Assembly: GCA_022843385.1 (NCBI GenBank)
Contig: JALHNT010000039.1
Coordinates: 1-64,000, forward strand
Source of the DNA: Anaerolineae bacterium
Lineage (GTDB): Bacteria; Chloroflexota; Anaerolineae; Aggregatilineales; Phototrophicaceae
Direction of reading: 5' to 3'
DNA: 64,000 bases
Positions 17,033 to 26,001 of this stretch are shown one piece after another. Position 1 is the first letter of the stretch; each line of letters starts with the position of its first letter. The notes under the pieces were generated by a model that saw nothing but the letters and a program-made list of their open reading frames with translations, searched no databases and was not told the origin of the DNA. Made by a program: the position numbers and the translations under genes.

Positions 17033-17818
17033 TTATGGGAGAACTGAGGCTATCAGATCTTGTAGATCAAGCTGTTCCGATGGTGCAGTTCCAGTATGTC
17101 GAAGCCATGCTAGGAATTCGGTGTTGCCGGCAGGTCCCTTAAGCGGTGAAGTTGTCAGCCCCATCACGTGGAGACGCAGTTGGGTAGCAAAGGACAAGAC
17201 ATCATGTAGAACTCTAGCGTGAACCTGCGGGTCCTTGACCACACCACCTCTTCCGACTTCACTGCGACCTGCTTCAAATTGCGGCTTTATAAGCGGAATG
17301 ATGTCCGCTTCTGGCTGAAGCCAGCGTTGAACGCTGGGCAGGAGTAGCTTTAATGAGATAAAGGATGCGTCAATCGTCACCACGTCAACGAACTCGTCAA
17401 GCATTTCCAGGTATCGGGCATTGGTTCGTTCAATCACAACAACGTGTGGGTTCTGTCGCAGCGCATAATCGAACTGTCCATAGCCGACATCGATTGCATA
17501 GACCTTTCGTGCGTCTCGTTGTACGAGGCAATCAGTGAAGCCTCCTGTACTGGCTCCCACGTCCGCGCACGTCCTGCCCTGGATCTTGAGACCGAATACC
17601 TGTATCGCCCAGTCCAGCTTCTCTCCTCCACGACTGACGAAGCGGGGCTTTGACTTAACGTCGATGCGTGCGTCCGTGTTGATCAGAGTCCCTGGCTTGT
17701 TGATTTGAATATCCTCGACCAGTACTTCGCCCGCCATAATCATCGCCCGGGCTTTTTCTCGGCTGGCTGCAAGGCCTCGTTCATGAAGTTGGATATCCAG
17801 ACGTTGTTTCTGTGTCAT
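17033..17818 (-). CDS. TlyA-family rRNA (cytidine-2'-O)-methyltransferase
   Basis: 261 residues. An N-terminal S4 RNA-binding domain (1-65, RLDIQLHERGLAASREKARAMI) is followed by a FtsJ-like SAM methyltransferase domain with DVGASTGGFTDCL (motif I) and the K-D-K-E type residues (K near RGGEKL, D in TIDASFIS, K in LIKPQFE). TlyA methylates cytidines of 16S and 23S rRNA. The same family is annotated as haemolysin A in older records; the methyltransferase role is better supported. It follows the secreted protease gene with no gap. Confidence 0.92.
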   Translation of the reverse strand: MTQKQRLDIQLHERGLAASREKARAMIMAGEVLVEDIQINKPGTLINTDARIDVKSKPRFVSRGGEKLDWAIQVFGLKIQGRTCADVGASTGGFTDCLVQRDARKVYAIDVGYGQFDYALRQNPHVVVIERTNARYLEMLDEFVDVVTIDASFISLKLLLPSVQRWLQPEADIIPLIKPQFEAGRSEVGRGGVVKDPQVHARVLHDVLSFATQLRLHVMGLTTSPLKGPAGNTEFLAWLRHTGTAPSEQLDLQDLIASVLP

Positions 17819-20074
17819 TTAGTCTCGGCTGAGATAAACCGTCATTACCAGTGGATTCGTTGTGGATTCATCGACCTCAATGCCATCTGCTGCTACTGGC
17901 AAATATCCCTCTGCAGTAATGAGCATACTGTAGGCGATTGTGACATCTTCTGTACTCAGTTGTAAGGGCCGGTCAACCTCAAATATACCGTCTTGATCTG
18001 TTGTAGCGGTGGCATAGACCTGGCTCTGATCCCAGACAAAATCGGCAACTGAGAAATCCTCGGAGATGATAATGATTGAAACATTCGGTATTCCTAGCTC
18101 GGTATCCGTATCTACTAATTGTCCCCTCAACTGTACACCACCAGCGCGGGCGAATTCATCAATGGGTAATTGCCCAATTCCGATACGGGCCTCAGCACGC
18201 GCCAAAAGGATATTGTTAACGAGTAATTCAACCGCATATGTCCCATCAGGAAGTCCAGTTGGATTTGACAGGCGTGTTATGAATGCCTCCCCATTTTCGC
18301 TTCCAACCCAGGGTAGAGTCTGGTCGAAGAATAACTCACGGTCAACTCGCCAGCGCATTGTCCATAGTGTGCCGGGTGCGAATCCGCTCCAGTCGAAGAT
18401 AGAGTAAAGAGCATTCAAATCGTCGGCAAAAGTACTGATTGTCGGCGCATTCGAGGCTTCGCTGTCGCTGCTAGCGGTCGTAAAGCGGAGATTATTGAAT
18501 ACTTGTGGGATTGGTCCCTGTTGTATACCCGCGATGGTGAAATCTGAAGTGGCGGCCAAACGCCCTTCGATGTAGAGCTCGAGACGGTAAATGCCAGGGG
18601 GTAATGTGCTCTCGGCTCGAATGCTGGTGAGAGTGGAACCGTTTTCGGGTTCGCTCCATTGGCCTTCAATCCGTTGAAACTCTGTACCGTTGAAGTACCA
18701 GATTGCGGTCCATAAAGCTTCGGATGGCATGTTAAAGTAGGCAAATCGACCGCTGGCTGTCGTTGAGTTTGTTGGCAAGATAAATCCATTCCCCTGTGGG
18801 TTGCCCTGAACATCCAGGACTCCAAATGTGATGTCGCTAAAGGCCGGCGAGCCGCCTGGTGCCTCACCAATCACGAGCCGAGCCGGCCTTGCGGCTGTCC
18901 CATCAGCAAAAAGCGTGAACTCATAAACTCCATTCGGCCAGGGTTGACCACTGCTGCCAATATACCACATGCCCCGTTCTCCACCGCTCCATCTGACCGG
19001 CGCAAGACTGAAGGTAGGGTTTGGTACGCCATCAACTGTAACACGGAGTTCGTACACGGTTTCTGGTCTCATGCCGCTGTAATCGAAGAACAGATAAAGA
19101 CTGTTCGCACCAGAAGGCAAACTGCTAATCACTGTTGAAGGCATGCCCGCTTCATTGACCGAACTGGCAAAGAACAGACGGGAAAATGTAGGCGTACTTT
19201 CGGATGAGCGGTTGATCTGTGCCTCAAGCCCAGGAGATGTCAAAGATAAGTTGAGTGCTGCGGCTCGCAGCAACGGGGAGGCAAAATTGGCAGGGCGGAT
19301 GGTATTGATGAACCCACCAATTGCAATGCAATCATCGCTATCATTTACGATTCCATCGCTGTTTGTATCCTGGATGGGTAAGCAGCTCGTCGTTATGCCT
19401 GGTTGATCGGCAATTGGCGCAGTGGTGGGTATTCCCACCAGTTGTCCAGTCGGACTATAGGCTCCACCACCGGACATCGTGCCTGAAATGGCTGCGCCGG
19501 TCTTGATCCATGCCGGGCTGGTCGTACCGGCTCGGGGTTCAGTGACAAATCCGTTGGCTGTGCCACGTGCCACTTGGACGGGATCGTTTCCCAGGCCAGG
19601 ATAACCAACAATGGTCAGCGTATCATCAAGACGGACGGATGTCGAATCGGCCAGTTCGACGAATGGCAGAGCAAGCAATGATCGATCCAGCAGTCGTCCA
19701 TCAGCCGCACGGACGACACGGAGAATAGCAATATCCAGTCCAATATCCACCTGCAAAATCTCGGCACGATATTGGACGGTTGGTGGTTCCCCGCTACGAA
19801 TACTCATTGCAACCAGCAAAGTTGAGCCTGGGCATGTATCGCTGGCAGCCGTGCTATGAGCATTGGTGAGAATAAGCCCGTCTCGGCTGACAATCGTCCC
19901 GGAGCTAACGCAACTGACGAGGAGTTGATCCCCGATGTTTCTGGCTTGCATGATGTAGACAGTGGCGCGTTGGATCCGCTCGATGTCAAAAAGATTTCCC
20001 TGCGCATCAACGACTTGAGCGGTCAAGATGAATATCGCCAGAATGAGTACGTATATCCTGCGGTTCAATCTCAT
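17819..20074 (-). CDS. Secreted trypsin-like serine protease with beta-domains
   Basis: 751 residues. Signal peptide 1-24 (ending VVDA). The S1 protease domain (about 30-250) shows the triad H73 (LTNAHS), D114 (DIGLDIAIL) and S201. The serine sits in GTMSGGGAY, not the usual GNSGGP, so the oxyanion loop is unusual but the serine is present. An acidic loop DTNSDGIVNDSDD around residue 240 looks like a dockerin/EF-hand type calcium loop. Three or more Ig-like beta-domains follow, and a C-terminal carboxypeptidase-regulatory-like domain (from about 655) closes the protein. Probably exported and surface-associated. It abuts the TlyA gene and lies next to two membrane-protein genes on the same strand. 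Confidence 0.78.
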   Translation of the reverse strand: MRLNRRIYVLILAIFILTAQVVDAQGNLFDIERIQRATVYIMQARNIGDQLLVSCVSSGTIVSRDGLILTNAHSTAASDTCPGSTLLVAMSIRSGEPPTVQYRAEILQVDIGLDIAILRVVRAADGRLLDRSLLALPFVELADSTSVRLDDTLTIVGYPGLGNDPVQVARGTANGFVTEPRAGTTSPAWIKTGAAISGTMSGGGAYSPTGQLVGIPTTAPIADQPGITTSCLPIQDTNSDGIVNDSDDCIAIGGFINTIRPANFASPLLRAAALNLSLTSPGLEAQINRSSESTPTFSRLFFASSVNEAGMPSTVISSLPSGANSLYLFFDYSGMRPETVYELRVTVDGVPNPTFSLAPVRWSGGERGMWYIGSSGQPWPNGVYEFTLFADGTAARPARLVIGEAPGGSPAFSDITFGVLDVQGNPQGNGFILPTNSTTASGRFAYFNMPSEALWTAIWYFNGTEFQRIEGQWSEPENGSTLTSIRAESTLPPGIYRLELYIEGRLAATSDFTIAGIQQGPIPQVFNNLRFTTASSDSEASNAPTISTFADDLNALYSIFDWSGFAPGTLWTMRWRVDRELFFDQTLPWVGSENGEAFITRLSNPTGLPDGTYAVELLVNNILLARAEARIGIGQLPIDEFARAGGVQLRGQLVDTDTELGIPNVSIIIISEDFSVADFVWDQSQVYATATTDQDGIFEVDRPLQLSTEDVTIAYSMLITAEGYLPVAADGIEVDESTTNPLVMTVYLSRD

Positions 20075-20078
20075 CGGG

Positions 20079-20681
20079 CTAGAACTCCAGGCTCAGCAGG
20101 AATCGTTGGAATGTTTCATACTCTTGGGCAAAGTTTTTCTGATCAGCCAGGAACGATATGACAATCACCTGTCCACGACGGACGCTAAGGATATCGATGC
20201 CTTCGACCACAAAGGGGATGCTTTGCAGATATGGATCAGAGCCAGTATCTGCGAAAGTGTAACGCATGAGCGTAGCCGGAATGTCATCAGGGAGTGCGTA
20301 CTGATAATTGACATCCAGCACCCGGTACGCAGCCAGGGTCTGTGAGCGATTGATGGTCAGATTATCAATAACATTGCGGATGGCGGTCTCATTGCCAACT
20401 GGAAGTGTGCTAACTTGTATGGTCGTCTTGTAACCTAACAGGGCGAAATTCCGCACACGAAAGATATAATCTCCTTTAGTATCGATGAGCCAGTTTCGTG
20501 GATAACTGGCACGAATGCCTGCTTCAACATTTTCGTACAGACTGGTCGCATACAGGCTGCTGTCTCGGAGATTTGCGCCAATGACCAGAGACAGGCCAAT
20601 GAAGGCGAGCGCAAGATAATGATTCCAGCTCTGCTGCAATGACAGTGTAACTTGCTCTTCACCGGTCTCAATGTAAGTCAT
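20079..20681 (-). CDS. Membrane-anchored hypothetical protein
   Basis: 200 residues. One hydrophobic helix near the N-terminus (about 22-40) leaves an extracytoplasmic domain of about 160 residues that resembles proteins judged to bind or sense at the surface, but no named family is recognised. It overlaps the upstream PrsW-like gene by four bases and precedes the secreted protease by four bases, so the three are likely one operon. Confidence 0.65.
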   Translation of the reverse strand: MTYIETGEEQVTLSLQQSWNHYLALAFIGLSLVIGANLRDSSLYATSLYENVEAGIRASYPRNWLIDTKGDYIFRVRNFALLGYKTTIQVSTLPVGNETAIRNVIDNLTINRSQTLAAYRVLDVNYQYALPDDIPATLMRYTFADTGSDPYLQSIPFVVEGIDILSVRRGQVIVISFLADQKNFAQEYETFQRFLLSLEF

Positions 20682-21598
20682 GGCTGTTCCTCGCGCGCAG
20701 AGGCGGATTCCAGTGCACGGCGCTCACTGCTCGAAAAGAGGAATGAAAGAATCACCAGAATCGCAACAAATAGAACAACCGAGAATCCCAAACCAAGCAA
20801 AGGTCTCGGGAAGCTGCCTTCCAAGCCCAGTACAGGATTGGTCAAGCCGGCTCGAATGGGAATGGCGATGCCAGCGATGGTTGCTGCAAGTGCGACGGTC
20901 AATAACATTAGAACAGGAGGCGTGGTGCTAAACTTCACCTCAGCCAATCCATACCCGAGGATCGCACTGGTGACAACTTGTAGAACGTAGATTGCCAGGA
21001 CACGTGTAGCCACTACATCGGTCGAAGCGGTGGGGTTGTTAGCCAGATAGCTCACGTTCAATACTGTGGCATAGCCGATTCCGCAGGCAACACCGTAGGC
21101 CAATCCATCCAAGCGAATACGGAAAGCGTTCGACCAGACAGTGTATCGGATGACCAGATACTTGATGGCTACCTCAGTGATTCCAACGGTGAAGGTATAT
21201 CCGATGATCCGACTGATTGCATCAGATAACGGCAACCAACGATCGATCTGAAAAAAGTCATTGATCAATGGAATGCCGATGGCGTTAGCAGTGATTGCAC
21301 CAAGAATCGCAACGGTCAAGAGCTGCTGGCGGGGCTGAATTACGGATCGTTCAGGCCATAATGACATCGCTAACCACGCCAGGGTGGGCAAGGCAATTAA
21401 CAGGCGATTGAGATTTGTTTGGATGACTTCTGGTAGCGCAAGTGAGAACAGTCCAAAGGCGATGAAGCACAGGATGGTGATGATAATGACGATAATCGAC
21501 TGGGCAATAAGGGGTCGCCACACAGGCAAATAGGGAACGATCTCATCTTTTTCTTTGGGTGGGGTGAGCAGACCGGCTGTGTAACGACTGTCCGCCAT
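20678..21598 (-). CDS. PrsW-like multi-pass membrane protein
   Basis: 306 residues with about eight hydrophobic helices. The sequence DGLAYGVACGIGYATVLNVSY matches the PrsW-family signature DG..YG...GxGFA..EN..Y, with N replaced partly. The catalytic EExxK of PrsW proteases is not clean here: the equivalent helix reads GITEVAIKYLVIR, so one glutamate and the spacing differ. It may be an inactive relative or use altered chemistry. It starts the operon with the hypothetical membrane protein and the secreted protease. Confidence 0.6.
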   Translation of the reverse strand: MADSRYTAGLLTPPKEKDEIVPYLPVWRPLIAQSIIVIIITILCFIAFGLFSLALPEVIQTNLNRLLIALPTLAWLAMSLWPERSVIQPRQQLLTVAILGAITANAIGIPLINDFFQIDRWLPLSDAISRIIGYTFTVGITEVAIKYLVIRYTVWSNAFRIRLDGLAYGVACGIGYATVLNVSYLANNPTASTDVVATRVLAIYVLQVVTSAILGYGLAEVKFSTTPPVLMLLTVALAATIAGIAIPIRAGLTNPVLGLEGSFPRPLLGLGFSVVLFVAILVILSFLFSSSERRALESASAREEQP

Positions 21599-21679
21599 TC
21601 TTTACTCCGCATTACAACATACTGGTTGCGTTATACTACCAATGCTAACGTATCATGTGAGGACTGAAAAGATCAAGAA

Positions 21680-23269
21680 ATGCGGGTCATATTGTTTGCT
21701 GGTCTGTTGCTGTTGCTATGTGGGTGCGCGGGAGGTGTCAGTGATGTAGCTGAAACAAGCACCACGACACTCACTTATTTGTTATCCAAAGAACCCGGTA
21801 ACATGGACCCCCATGTTACCGGCGATACTGAAATTCTCAGTGTTCTGCGTCAGATTTACGATACGCTGGTTTATCGCGATCCTGTGACGAAAGCATTGGT
21901 GCCGGGGCTGGCGACACAATGGGCGGTATCCGCTGATGGGCTGATCTACGGATTTGCTTTGCGTCAGGGGGTGCGCTTTCACGATGGTACGTCTTTCGAC
22001 GCCCAGGCAGTGGCTGCAAATCTGAACCGCATTGTTAATCCACAGACAGGTTCACTCAAGGCCCGGCAGCTCCTCGGCCCTTATGCCGGGTACGAGATCG
22101 TTGACTCGTACACGATCCGTATCATCCTGAGCGCCCCTTATGCGCCACTGCTGGATGGGTTAGCGCAACCATATTTAGGGATTGCAAGTCCAACCATTTT
22201 CCAGAATTACTCGATGAATCGATACCAATTTCACCAGTCTGGAACGGGACCTTTCCAGCTAGAGGACTATGTACCCGGCAAGCAGATCACCCTCCGTCGC
22301 TCTTCTGTCTATGATTGGAAGCCTGAATTTCTGTCAGATTCCGTCGAACTTCCGGTTAACCGGATACGATTCGCGATTAACTCTGATCCAGATGAGCGGG
22401 CGCGATTGCTCAGAGAGGGCGAGGTTGAAGTTGCAACTGAGTTACTGCCGGCGTCGGCACGTGACCTGACAGCCAACGCTTCTGTTCGGCTGTATCCAGT
22501 TCAAATCGGGGGGCAGGCAGTTCAATTTGTTATGAATTCGGCAATCACCCCAACTAACGATGTGAATATTCGGCGGGCGTTGCTCTATGCCACCAATCGC
22601 GACGGAATTATTGACGGGGTGTACCAACGCTTTTCCACTGTGGCTTGGGGACCAGTCGCGACTGATGGTCTCGATTTTGATCGTTCGCTAAACGGACGCT
22701 ACGCGTACGATGTTTCGGCTGCTAACCGTCTGTTGAGTGATGCAAACTATCGCGATAGCGATAACGATCGATATCTGGATCTGAACGGAGAGCGTCTGGT
22801 CATCTCGCTGATCTTCTTGCCTGACAGTCTGCTGGCCGATGTCGCTCTAAATCTGCGTGACCAATGGGCGAATATCGGCATTCAAGTCAATATTTCGCCG
22901 GTGCCGACAATCCGCACGCTGCGTGACGAGGTGGAATCCGGTGAATTCAACCTGGTAGGCTTTACGGCCTCCCAACTCGATCCAGCATTTTTAGGCGATC
23001 TTTTCGGGACAGATGGCACACAGAATTACACAGGTTTCACCAATCCGAGTCTCGATGCGGTATTGGCTGATGCGCTGCAAAATGGTGATGGCGAAATTCG
23101 CCGTGCACGCTATGCCCAGGCACAACAGCTTATCATGGAGCAAGCATTGACGTTACCAATTCGCGACTATGATCAGATCGTGGGATCCAGTATTCGAGTG
23201 CAAGGACTGATCTATGATCCTTATGGCATACCATTATTGTATGCGGTTGGGCTGGTTGCACCAAGCTGA
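21680..23269 (+). CDS. ABC transporter substrate-binding lipoprotein (SBP_bac_5)
   Basis: 529 residues. A lipoprotein signal peptide ends in LCGC (C16). The mature protein has the peptide/nickel-binding family features: NMDPHV near the N-terminus, the YDTLVYRD segment, LATQW..S.DG, VRFHDGTSFDAQAV, and GTGPFQLEDYVPGKQITL. These proteins bind oligopeptides, nickel or similar ligands and deliver them to a DppBC-type permease. No permease or ATPase is adjacent, so the partner is elsewhere or the protein acts as a sensor. The ribosome site before the ATG is weak. Confidence 0.88.
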   Translation: MRVILFAGLLLLLCGCAGGVSDVAETSTTTLTYLLSKEPGNMDPHVTGDTEILSVLRQIYDTLVYRDPVTKALVPGLATQWAVSADGLIYGFALRQGVRFHDGTSFDAQAVAANLNRIVNPQTGSLKARQLLGPYAGYEIVDSYTIRIILSAPYAPLLDGLAQPYLGIASPTIFQNYSMNRYQFHQSGTGPFQLEDYVPGKQITLRRSSVYDWKPEFLSDSVELPVNRIRFAINSDPDERARLLREGEVEVATELLPASARDLTANASVRLYPVQIGGQAVQFVMNSAITPTNDVNIRRALLYATNRDGIIDGVYQRFSTVAWGPVATDGLDFDRSLNGRYAYDVSAANRLLSDANYRDSDNDRYLDLNGERLVISLIFLPDSLLADVALNLRDQWANIGIQVNISPVPTIRTLRDEVESGEFNLVGFTASQLDPAFLGDLFGTDGTQNYTGFTNPSLDAVLADALQNGDGEIRRARYAQAQQLIMEQALTLPIRDYDQIVGSSIRVQGLIYDPYGIPLLYAVGLVAPS

Positions 23270-23374
23270 GATGATTCAAGCCATTGTTAGAAGGGGAGGT
23301 GCTGACTGATAAAAAATTACCTGACTTAGCGCTTAAGCTGCAATATCTGTGCAGACAAACCTTGTCGGCTAATC

Positions 23375-24166
23375 TTAATTGTGCGCAGAAATCACCGTAC
23401 CAGGGGCATCCCGGCCAAGTAAGGTATCTCGCAGGAGGTCGGGTTGCATACCATTCATGATGCGAATCGTAAGTTTTGGTCGCATCTCTGCCAGCGCCAG
23501 CATTTCGCGCACTTTGCTTTCCATACCACCTGTCACGTCTATACCGCCAGAGCCGCCAAGAGCCGATTCGATCTGATCGATATTCTGTGGCGTAATCGAT
23601 CTTATGACCTTACCTTCTAAATCATAGACTCCGTCAACGGTGCCGAGCAGGAGGATTTGTGACACGGGCAGAAACTTTGCCATGTAGAAAAAGAGTTTTT
23701 CGGTTGAGATGATTGTTCCGCCTCGAATGTGATCGAATGCTACATCACCATGAACGATTGGGATGAGCCCATGATCGAGTGCGGAACGTAGCGGCTCGAG
23801 CGACATCTCGATCACTTCGCCGCCATGACTAACCAGGGAAGCGGATGGCTGGATACGGAGAATGGGTAGTTGGACTTTGGAGAGTGCTCTGGCAACCAGA
23901 TAGTTAAGTTCGGAGGCCACAATGCCGACAGAGGCGAATGCCTTCCACTCATCAGGCGAATGTACTCCCTCAATAGTGCGATGCCTTGATGCTGCAAAAT
24001 GACCAAAGGAACCGCTTCCATGCCCAATGATGAGCTGCTGGTCTGAGTTAGCCTGGAAAGCCTCAGCAAATTCCTGTGCCAGTCGATTCATCACTACTTC
24101 AAGGAAGCTGCGTTCACGATTCTTATCTGTGATTAGTGAACCGCCAATCTTTACAAACGTCAGCAT
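23375..24166 (-). CDS. Isopentenyl phosphate kinase
   Basis: 263 residues of the amino-acid-kinase fold. The N-terminus FVKIGGSLITDK binds ATP; GHGSGSFGH at 48-56 carries the catalytic His (H56) that separates isopentenyl phosphate kinases from related carbamate and glutamate kinases; VTGGMESK is the substrate loop. The enzyme converts isopentenyl phosphate to isopentenyl diphosphate. It overlaps the mevalonate kinase gene by seven bases, and the decarboxylase is 2.7 kb away, so it probably closes an alternative mevalonate pathway. Confidence 0.93.
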   Translation of the reverse strand: MLTFVKIGGSLITDKNRERSFLEVVMNRLAQEFAEAFQANSDQQLIIGHGSGSFGHFAASRHRTIEGVHSPDEWKAFASVGIVASELNYLVARALSKVQLPILRIQPSASLVSHGGEVIEMSLEPLRSALDHGLIPIVHGDVAFDHIRGGTIISTEKLFFYMAKFLPVSQILLLGTVDGVYDLEGKVIRSITPQNIDQIESALGGSGGIDVTGGMESKVREMLALAEMRPKLTIRIMNGMQPDLLRDTLLGRDAPGTVISAHN

Positions 24167-25089
24167 GTTTCCACCTTTGTCTGAAAGACATGGACTGCCC
24201 CAGCACTTAACAGAGCTTCCCGAACGGATTGGACACTATCAGGTTGAACCAGCGCAATCATGTTGCCACCACGCCCTCCGCCCGATAACTTGGCACCGAG
24301 TGCCCCTGCTGTCACAGCAGCGTCAACAAGCCGGTCCAATTCTGGCGATGACACGGTAAGCCATTGCAGCAGTTGATGATTCTGGATCATGCACTGCCCT
24401 AACTTGATAACGGCGCCAACCTGCAACAGCTGCCGAGATCTTTCTACCAGACTCCCTATCTCTTCAAGCCGCTGCGTTGTGGCACTTACCTGAGAATTGA
24501 ACAACTGTCGTACATCCGACACAGCGACGCGTGTGGATGCGCTAACCCCCGTGTCGCCAATAAGCAAGGTAATTGGCTTCCCAACCTGGATAGATTCCAT
24601 TACCGTGCCACGCCGGAAGTATAGCGGTTTCTCAAATACGATTACGGTGTTGTCGATGCCGCTTGGGGTACCATGATGAATTTTCTCGACCGCATAGACC
24701 ATTTCATTTAGATGCTCGTTTGCGAGCGAAGCGCCAAGTGCTGACGCCAATGCTCGCATGAGGGCTGTGGTGACTGCAGCGCCGCTACCCAGGCCACTCG
24801 CGATGGGTATATCGGATGTGACGGTGATGGTCCAATCAGGCTCTGGAGCCGACACACTATCAAGCAGAAGTTGCGCTGCTATGGCTAATGGGTGTTCGGG
24901 GTTCTCACGCAAGCGAATAGATTGCTCTTGCATATCCTGGAGTACAATTCGCAGACCGCTACCCATAGTTTCGGGTCGTGTCGCGGCTCTGGCCCTTAGA
25001 CTGCTGATGGGTGTGGCAATTCCAGGATAGCCGTAGACGACAGCATGTTCTCCAAATAGTATGGTTTTGGCTGGCGCAGATGCATCCAT
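24160..25089 (-). CDS. Mevalonate kinase
   Basis: 309 residues of the GHMP-kinase fold. The N-terminal APAKTILFGEHAVVYG, the ATP loop IPIASGLGSGAAVTTAL and the C-terminal KLSGGGRGG are in order and match mevalonate kinase rather than homoserine or galactokinase. It makes mevalonate-5-phosphate. It lies between the IPK gene (seven-base overlap) and the prenyltransferase gene (three-base gap), all on minus, so the three are likely one operon. Confidence 0.93.
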   Translation of the reverse strand: MDASAPAKTILFGEHAVVYGYPGIATPISSLRARAATRPETMGSGLRIVLQDMQEQSIRLRENPEHPLAIAAQLLLDSVSAPEPDWTITVTSDIPIASGLGSGAAVTTALMRALASALGASLANEHLNEMVYAVEKIHHGTPSGIDNTVIVFEKPLYFRRGTVMESIQVGKPITLLIGDTGVSASTRVAVSDVRQLFNSQVSATTQRLEEIGSLVERSRQLLQVGAVIKLGQCMIQNHQLLQWLTVSSPELDRLVDAAVTAGALGAKLSGGGRGGNMIALVQPDSVQSVREALLSAGAVHVFQTKVETC

Positions 25090-25092
25090 GAC

Positions 25093-26001
25093 CTATACCA
25101 TCTGTTGCAAAGAGGGAATGATATAGAGGATTGTCACAAAGGCGACGCCCCATAACACAACAGCTAATTGCAGTGGGCGATCCTTGAGGATGACCTCATC
25201 AGGTGCGCTTCCCTCTCCCTTTACATAGATCAGATACAGGTAGCGAAATAAGCCGTACAAGACGAATGGTACTGTGAGGAGCGCTAGATTGGTGTTTGCC
25301 AACAGGGCAGATGGCGCTTCGATAACATAGAGGATATAAGCGATAAGGGTGCTGGTGGTGACAATGCGCAGCATTTCGTCAAGCAAGGGAAGATTGTAAT
25401 CTTTGAAGATGGGTCTGATCTGAGCAGCTTTGTCACCTAGTAAGATTAGCTCTTGTCGTCGTTTGCTGATCGCCAGAAACAATGCCAACAGACCAATTAC
25501 GCCGTAGAGCCAGGGGGAAAATCGGGCAACCTGGATGACAAAGACGCCGCCCGCTACACGCAGAATGTAACCAGCCGTGATGACCAGCACATCAATGATG
25601 GCGATATGCTTTAGCTTGAACGAGTACAGAATGTTGATGACCAAATAGACGATTAACACGGCTGCATACAAACGGCTTTCCAAAACGGACAAAGCTCCCC
25701 ACAAGACAAGAAGTGGGATGAGAACGGCAGCCGATCTGGCAAGGGGGACGGGGAGTTCTCCAGATGGCAGGGGACGATACTGTTTTTTTGGATGCTGGCG
25801 ATCTCGCTCAATATCTACCAAATCATTGATAATGTAGATTGTGCTGGCTGTGAGGCATAACAACAGGAAGGCGACAGTGACTCTTACGAATGAGTCGGCC
25901 ACAAAAAGCTGACCATCAAATACCAGTCCTGCATAAATGATGACATTCTTCGTCCATTGTTTCGGACGCATGGTTCTGATCAGACCGATGATCGGGCGCA
26001 A
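25093..26001 (-). CDS. UbiA-family prenyltransferase, decaprenyl-phosphate phosphoribosyltransferase-like
   Basis: 302 residues with about nine hydrophobic helices. The N-terminal MRPKQWTKN and the metal-binding NDLVDIERDRQHP (N59 to D63 and on) match decaprenyl-phosphate phosphoribosyltransferase better than quinone prenyltransferases. In actinobacteria that enzyme makes decaprenylphosphoryl-phosphoribose for arabinan. The role here is inferred: it would consume polyprenyl phosphate for envelope glycan donors. It is the first gene of the IPK/mevalonate-kinase operon. Confidence 0.82.
   Translation of the reverse strand: MRPIIGLIRTMRPKQWTKNVIIYAGLVFDGQLFVADSFVRVTVAFLLLCLTASTIYIINDLVDIERDRQHPKKQYRPLPSGELPVPLARSAAVLIPLLVLWGALSVLESRLYAAVLIVYLVINILYSFKLKHIAIIDVLVITAGYILRVAGGVFVIQVARFSPWLYGVIGLLALFLAISKRRQELILLGDKAAQIRPIFKDYNLPLLDEMLRIVTTSTLIAYILYVIEAPSALLANTNLALLTVPFVLYGLFRYLYLIYVKGEGSAPDEVILKDRPLQLAVVLWGVAFVTILYIIPSLQQMV

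Noticed and set aside
18415..18870. 151-codon minus-strand frame in the protease gene
   Set aside because: Same strand but another frame of a gene with a clear domain structure; no independent support.
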